DNA from: an uncultured Rhodobiaceae bacterium
GTDB taxonomy: Archaea > Thermoplasmatota > Poseidoniia > Poseidoniales > Poseidoniaceae
NCBI GenBank assembly: GCA_937911445.1
Contig: CALDQY010000081.1
Coordinates: 1-11,430 of the forward strand
Length of the DNA stretch: 11,430 bases
Reading direction: 5' to 3'
Notes under the pieces: generated by a model
Seen by the model: the letters and a program-made list of their open reading frames with translations, nothing else
The model's database searches: none
Told to the model about the DNA's origin: nothing
In this document: in pieces, positions 5,773 through 11,430 of the stretch
How the letters are laid out: each line of letters opens with the position of its first letter
Position numbering within the stretch: the stretch's first letter is position 1
Program-made: the position numbers and the translations under genes

Positions 5773-7644
5773 TCACGACGGTATCGGTTGTTGGTCCCAC
5801 CACGGTGGAGCAAGGAACCATGCTTCATGATCAACTGGACGTTCAATCAAGGGTAGTCCAATGGTTCCACCATCGATGGACAATCCACCCAATGGGTTGG
5901 TTGCGCACGGGCCAGGCAAGTAATCCTCACCTGCTTCAGTCAATTCAATGCGTAGTGTATGTCCAGCAGGAACGATAACGTCGAGAGGATTGAATTCCAT
6001 CAGCATGGTGTAGGAGGAAAGCGGAGCAACGGGATTTGCATCGTATCCTCCGTCTCGGTAACGTAGGTCCATGGTCGCATGACCAAGTCGAAGGTTGAGC
6101 GTATCATCGAACAATGTTGCAAAGATTTGTCCACCATTGCATGCCTGTGTTGATACATCAAGATGCAATGTTGGTAGCCCTGAAATGTGCAAGCCATCCT
6201 CGTAAATCTGGCTCGTTAATGTCACAGAGCCTCCCAAACCAGTCACGGTTCCATCGCCACTCCATTCGGTTCCAATGCCTTCCATTTGCCACGTCATGTC
6301 TTCAGGAGGCCAAGTTTCCTCAACATGCCACTTTCCATCATGCGTTTGTATCTGGACCATCGGTTCTGGTTCTTCTCCAATATCCTTGAGATAATACTGG
6401 AACCAACCATAGAGTTCAACAGCCCAATCCATTCGACTCATGTTTGGATAAGCCTCGCCTCCGTATCCACTTCCAAGTTCACTGTGTCGGTCTGGTTGAT
6501 CGGGATAATTGTGCGCCCACTGTCCCGCAATCGCTCGAGCATTGATGCCAGCATCTCGCATCAACTGATAAGTCGGGAAGGCGTGGTATGGGTCGACGTT
6601 CCAGTCTTGAAGACCCCAGACGAGATAGACGCTTCCACGATAGTTTTCGAGAACATCTGGAAGGTGACGACGCTCGTCCCAATAATCGTTCCATTCTGCG
6701 CCACCAAACTCAGCAAAAGCATAGGTCGACCACGGGTTGAGCGGGCCAATAAGATCATCTGAACAAACTCGCATATCATCGGTCGTCAAGTCTGCCGTTG
6801 CGGCCTGATATGCAGCATCGTAACCCATCGCACGTGCTTCAGAAGAACCGTTTCGATAGAACATTTCCTGGACACCAATCGAACCCGATATTGGTACAAT
6901 GGTCTTCAGATGCTCGCTTGGTTGTTGCGCAGCTTCCCAATTGGTCGTTCCAGCATAGGATTTGCCCATCAGTCCAACGTTCCCATTCGACCAATTTTGT
7001 TGTCCAAGCCAATCGACAACGGCTTGAATTCCGACTTGTTCTCCGAGGCCTTTGACATCTTGACAATGGGTTGATTTTCCTGTTCCGAAGGTACTTGCTT
7101 GAGCAAGTGCATAACCGTGTGGAACGAAGGTATCGTAGACCCATTGTCCAACACCTCCGTCTGGGATGGTGTTCGGATTCGAGTCAGCACCAACACCAGG
7201 CATGCCTTCTCCGCCAAAGTCGTAGTAAGGATGGATGGTCATGATGACGGGGACCTTGACGCCCTCCTCAACATCTGGTAGCCACAATGCAACGTGCATT
7301 CTGGCTTCATCAGGATATCCTACATCCTGCTCTGAAGCTGGAAGATCAACGGAAATGAAGTGTTCTGTATACGGCAAGACATCGTAGGTCCCATTTTCGG
7401 GGAGTTGTGCCCGCATGGTATCCATTGGCAGATCCATCGTGTGTCGCTCATGGAGTGGAACATCCCACCAATCGTAGGTATTTTCCACTTCATTTTCGTC
7501 GGTAAGTGCTTCACCGAACGACATTGAAAGGAACAAGAAAATGACACAGAAGGCGATTGTTGCTGAGAGCGAGATGTTCAATTGTGTTTTACTTCGCTCT
7601 GAGGAGGAATCGAAGATTTCCGCTTCGATGATGTCCTCAGCCAT
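5773..7644 (-). CDS. Membrane-anchored S15/CocE-NonD family serine hydrolase (X-Pro dipeptidyl-peptidase-like)
   Basis: The family cleaves dipeptides from X-Pro N-termini (PepX, S15) or ester bonds (CocE). This 623-residue protein starts with an acidic cytoplasmic stretch, then a hydrophobic helix (about 23-43, SATIAFCVIFLFLSMSF), so the catalytic part should face outward. The alpha/beta-hydrolase domain covers about 95-420. The nucleophile elbow is GKSYAG (227-232, Ser229), the acid is Asp347 in LVWGLQDWNVDP and the histidine is His378 in GQWAHNYP. TFGTGKSTHCQDVKGLGEQ (185-203) and VVDWLGQQNWSNGNVGLMG match the S15 pattern. The C-terminal third is a beta-rich X-Pro_dipepti_C-type jelly roll ending about 620. 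A role in using proteinaceous matter at the cell surface fits, but the substrate cannot be read from sequence. It follows the glycosyltransferases by 39 bases and has a weak TATA-like TTCTATG near -23, so it may have its own start of transcription. Confidence 0.88.
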   Translation of the reverse strand: MAEDIIEAEIFDSSSERSKTQLNISLSATIAFCVIFLFLSMSFGEALTDENEVENTYDWWDVPLHERHTMDLPMDTMRAQLPENGTYDVLPYTEHFISVDLPASEQDVGYPDEARMHVALWLPDVEEGVKVPVIMTIHPYYDFGGEGMPGVGADSNPNTIPDGGVGQWVYDTFVPHGYALAQASTFGTGKSTHCQDVKGLGEQVGIQAVVDWLGQQNWSNGNVGLMGKSYAGTTNWEAAQQPSEHLKTIVPISGSIGVQEMFYRNGSSEARAMGYDAAYQAATADLTTDDMRVCSDDLIGPLNPWSTYAFAEFGGAEWNDYWDERRHLPDVLENYRGSVYLVWGLQDWNVDPYHAFPTYQLMRDAGINARAIAGQWAHNYPDQPDRHSELGSGYGGEAYPNMSRMDWAVELYGWFQYYLKDIGEEPEPMVQIQTHDGKWHVEETWPPEDMTWQMEGIGTEWSGDGTVTGLGGSVTLTSQIYEDGLHISGLPTLHLDVSTQACNGGQIFATLFDDTLNLRLGHATMDLRYRDGGYDANPVAPLSSYTMLMEFNPLDVIVPAGHTLRIELTEAGEDYLPGPCATNPLGGLSIDGGTIGLPLIERPVDHEAWFLAPPWWDQQPIPS

Positions 7645-7663
7645 GACTCGTCCAGTCGTTGGA

Positions 7664-7670
7664 CATAGAA
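7664..7670 (-). promoter_or_regulatory. Weak TATA-like box before the S15 peptidase gene
   Basis: The minus strand reads TTCTATG here, centred about 23 bases before the ATG at 7644. No Shine-Dalgarno precedes that ATG. It would allow the peptidase gene a leaderless transcript independent of the glycosyltransferase genes. The match is weak. Confidence 0.25.
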
Positions 7671-7683
7671 GAGGATGGCGATT

Positions 7684-8571
7684 CTATGGCAACCTAAACG
7701 AGACCGGAACTGGCTGATTCCATTCGTAATCTGCTTGTGCGTTCAGTCCCAATTGTTCGAACACCTTGGCAGTGCTATGCACACCATCAACACCTTTCAT
7801 GAGCGCCCTGGGAGCGAGGGTGGCCAATCGAACGAAGCCTTTCTGCCACAGAGCGAGTGCTGTAATGGCATCTTGTCCTGTCGGAACGGTCCGTTTCAAT
7901 CGAGGACCGAACGGAGGTGGATGTGGATGCTCTGCATCGAGGAGTGTCTTCCCTTGACGAATCGTTCTGAGCTTCGAATATCGAGGTTTCATGAAACGCT
8001 TGCGGATGGCTCGCCAATCCTTTTTTGCATACGATACACCTTCCAAGAACCGTCGTTCGTATTCGTACAGCGTATCCTTGATTTCGTTCCAGACATCGTC
8101 GTCAATGCAGTACGTGTAGAAGTGCTCATGCGTTGGAACAACAACATCGAGATCGTCTTCTGAAACGGATTGTTGTGGTAGATTCCAAACCTGAACCATG
8201 CCGATGTCAGCATACTCTCGAGCCCAATCAGCAAGAGAAAGCGTGGTTTTGATGAAATTTGGTCCAGGAATCAAATCATCCTCGATAAGAATCACTCGTT
8301 CGTATCCATGATGGTCGAACAGATCTCTGCGAGCGCCAATCAGGTTTCGACCAACACCGTAGTTTTCCTCTCGAAGAACGATTGAGGTGTACGGAACGCC
8401 TGATTCTTTGATGATGGCCTCGATTTCACTTTGTTTTGCCTTCGGCCCACCGTCAACATAGTGGTGAACATCGATCCCTTCGAGGTCATCGATGTTGTTT
8501 GCAAGTCCAACGAGCAATTCCTGCATCAAATCAGGGCGATTGAAACTTGCAGTGAAGATCGCTGTTTTCAT
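7684..8571 (-). CDS. GT-A fold glycosyltransferase (GNT-I/GT2-like)
   Basis: The protein has 295 residues and begins directly with the nucleotide-binding strand of a GT-A enzyme (MKTAIFTASFNRPDLMQELL). REENYGVGRNLIGARRDLF (68-86) corresponds to the NxGxxxxxN part of the fold. VILIEDDLIPGPNFI (93-107) holds Glu97-Asp98-Asp99, the metal-binding equivalent of DXD. The EDD-L-xxxPxF form is the one found in N-acetylglucosaminyltransferase I (GT13) and its bacterial relatives. There is no membrane segment, so it acts at the cytoplasmic face with nucleotide-sugar donors. The donor and acceptor cannot be named. Its ATG lies one base after the stop of the GT69-like gene (TGA-a-ATG), with a good GGAGG seven bases before it, which means co-translation in a common operon. 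The locus also holds nucleotide-sugar genes on the other strand, which supports a surface-glycan role. Confidence 0.8.
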   Translation of the reverse strand: MKTAIFTASFNRPDLMQELLVGLANNIDDLEGIDVHHYVDGGPKAKQSEIEAIIKESGVPYTSIVLREENYGVGRNLIGARRDLFDHHGYERVILIEDDLIPGPNFIKTTLSLADWAREYADIGMVQVWNLPQQSVSEDDLDVVVPTHEHFYTYCIDDDVWNEIKDTLYEYERRFLEGVSYAKKDWRAIRKRFMKPRYSKLRTIRQGKTLLDAEHPHPPPFGPRLKRTVPTGQDAITALALWQKGFVRLATLAPRALMKGVDGVHSTAKVFEQLGLNAQADYEWNQPVPVSFRLP

Positions 8572-8572
8572 T

Positions 8573-9325
8573 TCAGGCCCTCCTCAGAAAACGTTGCTTG
8601 AGATAATACAGCCGTTCTTTCAATGTGTTTGGAGGGTGACGAATGTTGATGGGAAGCATGATGATGTTCTCATAGTTCATGCTTCGAAAGACCTCGCAGA
8701 TAACGGTCGTATCGCAATCGATGTCATTGGTACGCGGATTGATTCCAGCAAATCGAGCTCCTTCCTGAAACGGCTGAGCAGCATAGTTGCATATGCCGTT
8801 AAAAGTCGACCAAACATCAATGCTTTCTGATGGAATACCATGATTCCACCATGTCTCTTCCGATGTTTTTCTGGTTGCCCAAGCGTCGTAAAATTGTCCC
8901 ATGGCATTGGTTGTGTAGCCTGAAACGATGTCTCCTTCTTGGTTGATGATGGTTGCAGCATCCATCGGTTTGTACAACACGTCGGTTTCAATGAAAACGA
9001 TTCGATCGAATTGTTCGATGGACGACGCTTGCTCAATGCAGGCATTGCGTGCATTGGCGATGTTTTTCACTCGGGCTCCTTCCTTACCAACCAGATGCTC
9101 CGTGCCGAGATTGGTCGATGTGAAGGTTGTCTTGCAGCGTTTTGAAAGAAGCTCACTGTATCGCTCGAGCAGTTTCTTGGTACCGTCGTTTGAATCGTTT
9201 TCGTATACCGAAATTTCTACCTCATGGTCCACCATGAGCACATTGAGCAATCCATCAAGTTGATTGTACCACGACTTCAATCGTTTTGCATTGTTTCGAG
9301 AAATGGTGCAGAGAAGGAGTTTCAA
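8573..9325 (-). CDS. CAP59/GT69-like glycosyltransferase
   Basis: This 250-residue protein resembles the CAP59_mtransfer family (GT69), whose founding members are the Cryptococcus alpha-1,3-mannosyltransferase CMT1 and CAP59. The matching blocks come in order: ISVYENDSNDGTKKLL (38-53), a helix with NIANARNACIEQ (88-99, the family's 'R-LA-LRN-AL' segment), FDRIVFIETDVLYKPMDA (106-122, the metal-site strand), GQFYDAWATR (143-152), FNGICNYAAQPFQEGARF (175-192), and CDTTVICEVFRSMNYENIIMLP (204-225, the paired-cysteine segment). There is no signal or membrane segment, while the fungal proteins are membrane-anchored, so this one should be cytoplasmic. Start is TTG at 9325: an in-frame stop lies nine bases upstream and the next ATG would cut off the first GT strand. 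The donor may be a mannose-type nucleotide sugar by family, and that is inference. It is the first gene of the minus-strand glycosyltransferase unit and diverges from the ColC/ColD-like pair. Confidence 0.72.
   Translation of the reverse strand: MKLLLCTISRNNAKRLKSWYNQLDGLLNVLMVDHEVEISVYENDSNDGTKKLLERYSELLSKRCKTTFTSTNLGTEHLVGKEGARVKNIANARNACIEQASSIEQFDRIVFIETDVLYKPMDAATIINQEGDIVSGYTTNAMGQFYDAWATRKTSEETWWNHGIPSESIDVWSTFNGICNYAAQPFQEGARFAGINPRTNDIDCDTTVICEVFRSMNYENIIMLPINIRHPPNTLKERLYYLKQRFLRRA
8578..8585 (-). promoter_or_regulatory. Shine-Dalgarno GAGGAGGG for the second glycosyltransferase
   Basis: On the minus strand GAGGAGGG lies about six to seven bases before the ATG at 8571, inside the 3' end of the upstream glycosyltransferase gene. 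It is the strongest ribosome-binding site in the window and shows that this start is used within a polycistronic message. Confidence 0.65.
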
Positions 9326-9384
9326 TGCGCTTCACCGACCATAAGAACTCCAGCAAAGTGGATGAAATTCCCTATGGACATTCC

Positions 9385-9392
9385 TATTTAAG
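9385..9392 (+). promoter_or_regulatory. TATA box (TATTTAAG) for the dideoxysugar unit, leaderless start
   Basis: TATTTAAG is the clearest TATA box in the window and is centred about 26 bases before the ATG at 9414. No Shine-Dalgarno precedes that ATG. This is the arrangement of an archaeal leaderless transcript beginning at the start codon. The element is nearly symmetrical (TTAAATA on the other strand), so it could also serve the divergent glycosyltransferase gene, with a leader of roughly 37 bases to the TTG at 9325. The 88 bases between the two genes hold no other obvious element. Confidence 0.6.
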
Positions 9393-9413
9393 CCCGAGGT
9401 TGTGGCGTGACAT

Positions 9414-10334
9414 ATGGCCACTGTTCTCGTCACTGGGGCTTCTGGGATGTTGGGTCAACACCTCGTTCCTATGCTTGAGAACAGAGGTTACCAAGTCCTT
9501 ACACCGTCTCGTGACGAAGTCGATTTGACCGATGCAGCAGCAACCTCTGCCTACATCAAATCAAAGAGGATTGATGCCGTTGTTCATTGTGCTGCTTATG
9601 TTGCAGGTATTGCATCAAGCAAGGCATCGAAACATCACTCGTTCGATGCCAACCTTTCCATGGGTATGAACCTCATTCGTTCATGTCTGGACAATGGAAT
9701 TTCAACGCTTCTTAACGTTGGAAGTGCAACGGTCTACCCAAGTGATGCGCCTCAACCGCTCTCTGAGGCTTCCTTGGGACAAGGTGCGTTTGAAGGCCCA
9801 ATCGAAGGCTATGCGCTGTCCAAGTACGTCGTGTATCGAGCTTGTGCAATGGCCAACGAGCAATTTGATGTCGCCTTCAAGACCATCTTACCTTGCAACC
9901 TGTTCGGTCCATTTGACAACTTTTCACTTGAAACTGGCCACATGTTGCCTGCGATTCTCCATCGTATGCATCAAGCCAAGGAACATGACAATGCCCCCAT
10001 CGTCATATGGGGCGATGGTTCTGCAAAACGAGAATTCCTCTACGCACCAGACTTAGCCGATTTCATCTGCTTCGCACTCAAGAATTTCGAAGCCCTACCT
10101 GAAGTCATGAACGTTGGCTCGGGCGTGGAAGTCAGCGTCAAAGAAATGCATCAACACATGGCCAAAATCACTGGTTATACTGGTGAATTGAAACACGATC
10201 TTGACAAACCTGTAGGCCGATTACGACGGTATTTGGATTTGCATCACCAACAACGATTGGGATGGTCGCCAAAAACGCCATTTGAAGAAGCATTAGCAAT
10301 CACCTATGATTATCTGAGGGGGACTTTGGAATGA
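9414..10334 (+). CDS. GDP-L-fucose synthase / GDP-colitose synthase (ColC)-like epimerase/reductase
   Basis: This is a 306-residue short-chain dehydrogenase of the extended type. VLVTGASGMLGQ (4-15) binds NADP(H), and VHCAAYVAGI (57-66), GSATVYP (103-109), EGYALSK (131-137, Tyr133 and Lys137) and the LPCNLFGPFDNF stretch (159-170) follow GDP-fucose synthase closely. So do GHMLPAILHRMHQAK (175-189, His176) and VIWGDGSAKREFLYAPDLADF (197-217). GDP-fucose synthase epimerises C3 and C5 of GDP-4-keto-6-deoxymannose and reduces C4; the relative ColC epimerises C5 and reduces C4 of the 3-deoxy intermediate. Because the next gene is a ColD-like 3-dehydratase, a ColC-type reaction is the better fit. 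The E. coli GFS residue Cys109 (in GSSCIYP) is Thr106 here, while Ser107, Tyr136, Lys140 and His179 equivalents are kept. A loss or change of epimerisation is therefore possible. The ATG has a TATA box at -26; the stop overlaps the next start (ATGA). Confidence 0.85.
   Translation: MATVLVTGASGMLGQHLVPMLENRGYQVLTPSRDEVDLTDAAATSAYIKSKRIDAVVHCAAYVAGIASSKASKHHSFDANLSMGMNLIRSCLDNGISTLLNVGSATVYPSDAPQPLSEASLGQGAFEGPIEGYALSKYVVYRACAMANEQFDVAFKTILPCNLFGPFDNFSLETGHMLPAILHRMHQAKEHDNAPIVIWGDGSAKREFLYAPDLADFICFALKNFEALPEVMNVGSGVEVSVKEMHQHMAKITGYTGELKHDLDKPVGRLRRYLDLHHQQRLGWSPKTPFEEALAITYDYLRGTLE
10316..10323 (+). promoter_or_regulatory. Shine-Dalgarno-like GAGGGGGA for the 3-dehydratase gene
   Basis: GAGGGGGA ends seven bases before the ATG at 10331, inside the 3' end of the reductase gene. 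With the ATGA overlap it supports coupled translation of the two enzymes and confirms the chosen start. Confidence 0.5.
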
Positions 10335-11430
10335 CACTACCACTTGCTACGAGTACTTGGGACGACGAAGAATACGCTGCAATTCAACGAGTTATCGACA
10401 GCGACCGCTTCAGTATGGGTCCAGAAGTTGAAGCGTTTGAGAAGCAATTCGCCGAGTTCTTTGGTGCAAAATATGCCCTTATGTCAAACTCAGGGTCATC
10501 GGCGAATCTGCTTGCTGTCGCCGGGATGATTTATTCGAAAGGCATCGATTTGAATCCAGGCGATGAGGTTCTTGTTCCTGCAGTCTCATGGTCAACCACA
10601 TACTTCCCTGTATCACAGTATGGGCTCTCAATGCGTTTTGTCGACATCGATGTAGAGACTCTCAACATCGATATCAATGCCATCGAAGATGCAATCACGG
10701 AAAAAACCAAGATGATTTTCTGTGTCAATCTTCTCGGCAGTTCCGTCGACTATCCACGTTTGCTCGCTCTTGCTGAAAAGCACAACCTGTATGTGATTGA
10801 AGACAACTGCGAATCCCTTGGAGCAACCATCGATGGTAAACAAGCGGGAACGTTTGGTCTCGCCGGAACATTCAGTTCCTTCTTCAGCCATCATATCTCG
10901 ACCATGGAAGGTGGCGTCACAGTCACCGATGATGAGGAGTTGTACCACGTTATGTTGTCCCTGCGCGCCCACGGATGGACGCGTAATTTGCCGAAGGAAA
11001 ACCACGTTGTCGAGAAATCGGATGATCCATTCATGGAATCTTTCCGGTTCGTCCTTCCTGGTTACAATCTGCGACCCTTGGAAATGTCAGGTGCAATAGG
11101 ACAAGCTCAACTTCGCAAGGTCAACGGCATCATCGAAGGGCGCCGTGCCAATGCGGCGACCTTCCAACAGGTTATGGCAGAACTTCCCGAAATTCTCATT
11201 CAGAAAGAAGTCGGCGATTCCTCCTGGTTTGGTTTTTCCATCGTTCTTCCGGATTGGTGCGACCGTGGGCCAGTTCTCGATGCATTGCGGGATGCTGGCG
11301 TTGAAACACGTCCAATCGTTGCTGGAAATTTTACATTAAACCCAGTCATTGAACACCTTGACCATTCCATTCATGGCGACCTTCCAGCTGCCAACAGAAT
11401 TCACAACCAAGGGTTCTTTGTTGGTAACCA
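10331..11430 (+). CDS. ColD-like PLP-dependent GDP-4-keto-6-deoxy-D-mannose 3-dehydratase (partial, 3' end missing)
   Basis: The frame is open from the ATG at 10331 to the end of the window, giving 366 residues of a protein that should be about 390. The fold is DegT/DnrJ/EryC1/StrS aminotransferase: SNSGSSANLLA (52-62, phosphate contacts), PGDEVLVPAVSWSTT (76-90), and VIEDNCESLGA (155-165, Asp158 to the pyridine nitrogen). In aminotransferases of this family the motif SFxxxKxxxxGEGG carries the PLP-binding lysine. Here it is SSFFSHHISTMEGG and His188 takes that place, the same position as in E. coli ColD. LRAHGWTRNLP (211-221) is also typical of ColD. ColD uses PLP and glutamate to remove the C3 hydroxyl from GDP-4-keto-6-deoxymannose instead of aminating it. 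No [2Fe-2S] cysteine set of the E1/AscC dehydrase type is visible in the part present. A perosamine synthase is excluded by the missing lysine. The GDP-mannose dehydratase that would supply the substrate is not in the window. Confidence 0.88.
   Translation, partial: MTLPLATSTWDDEEYAAIQRVIDSDRFSMGPEVEAFEKQFAEFFGAKYALMSNSGSSANLLAVAGMIYSKGIDLNPGDEVLVPAVSWSTTYFPVSQYGLSMRFVDIDVETLNIDINAIEDAITEKTKMIFCVNLLGSSVDYPRLLALAEKHNLYVIEDNCESLGATIDGKQAGTFGLAGTFSSFFSHHISTMEGGVTVTDDEELYHVMLSLRAHGWTRNLPKENHVVEKSDDPFMESFRFVLPGYNLRPLEMSGAIGQAQLRKVNGIIEGRRANAATFQQVMAELPEILIQKEVGDSSWFGFSIVLPDWCDRGPVLDALRDAGVETRPIVAGNFTLNPVIEHLDHSIHGDLPAANRIHNQGFFVGN

Noticed and set aside
9286..9528. Small + strand frame across the divergent promoter (about 80 residues)
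   Set aside because: It overlaps both flanking genes, has no family resemblance, and its region contains the TATA box of the reductase gene.
10331..11430. Perosamine synthase or ordinary sugar aminotransferase for the last gene
   Set aside because: The PLP lysine is replaced by His188 and the RAHGWTRNLP segment points to ColD. Generic family-level similarity alone would have suggested an aminotransferase.
1..11430. CRISPR array, tRNA, rRNA, insertion sequence, prophage or defence system
   Set aside because: No spaced direct repeats, cloverleaf-like or transposase sequences were seen. The gene content is metabolic and glycan-related, and no gene-free stretch exceeds 100 bases.

Overview
The window reads as chromosomal DNA from a marine planktonic archaeon, most likely Marine Group II (Poseidoniales, Thermoplasmatota) or a close relative. 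This rests on several things. The partial first protein ends in a proline-rich linker plus a GWTMEQW...YYGEDYL tail, and the acidic protein at 5047-5772 ends in an aromatic/acidic WWYRPEGEPDW tail; I associate both tail styles with that group. Other support is a tungsten-type aldehyde:ferredoxin oxidoreductase family protein, TATA-like boxes about 26 nt before start codons that lack a Shine-Dalgarno (leaderless style), and dense gene packing. Assignment to the group is inference; no rRNA or marker gene is present.

Layout. 1-178: 3' end of a probable membrane protein (+). 222-620: DsrE/F-like small protein (+). 623-928: unrecognised small protein (-), converging on the DsrE gene with a 2-base gap and diverging from the next unit. 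1008-4242: a + unit with 2,3-bisphosphoglycerate-dependent phosphoglycerate mutase, an AOR-family oxidoreductase and a DUF1499 protein, with gaps of 4 and 12 bases. 4227-4967: JAMM/MPN+ metalloprotease-like protein (-). 5047-5772: acidic protein of unknown function (+). 5773-9325: three - genes, transcribed as a GT69/CAP59-like glycosyltransferase, then a second GT-A glycosyltransferase, then a membrane-anchored S15/PepX-like serine peptidase. 9414-11430: a divergent + unit with a GDP-fucose-synthase-like epimerase/reductase overlapping by 4 bases a PLP-dependent ColD-like 3-dehydratase that runs off the window.

The right-hand third is the most interesting part. The aminotransferase-fold protein has His at position 188 where the PLP-binding Lys should be, inside a SHHISTMEGG loop and followed by RAHGWTRNLP. 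This is the signature of GDP-4-keto-6-deoxy-D-mannose 3-dehydratase (ColD). Its partner is a GDP-fucose-synthase homologue, as ColC is in colitose synthesis. With two glycosyltransferases diverging from the same 88-bp region, this looks like a surface-glycan locus that makes and transfers a 3,6-dideoxyhexose (colitose-like or its C5 epimer). The reductase carries Thr at the position of the epimerisation Cys of E. coli GDP-fucose synthase, so the stereochemistry of the product is open.

The left half is metabolic. Phosphoglycerate mutase followed directly by an AOR-family enzyme raises the possibility that the oxidoreductase handles a glycolytic aldehyde. No tRNA, rRNA, CRISPR array, insertion sequence or long repeat was seen, and no gene-free stretch exceeds 100 bases.
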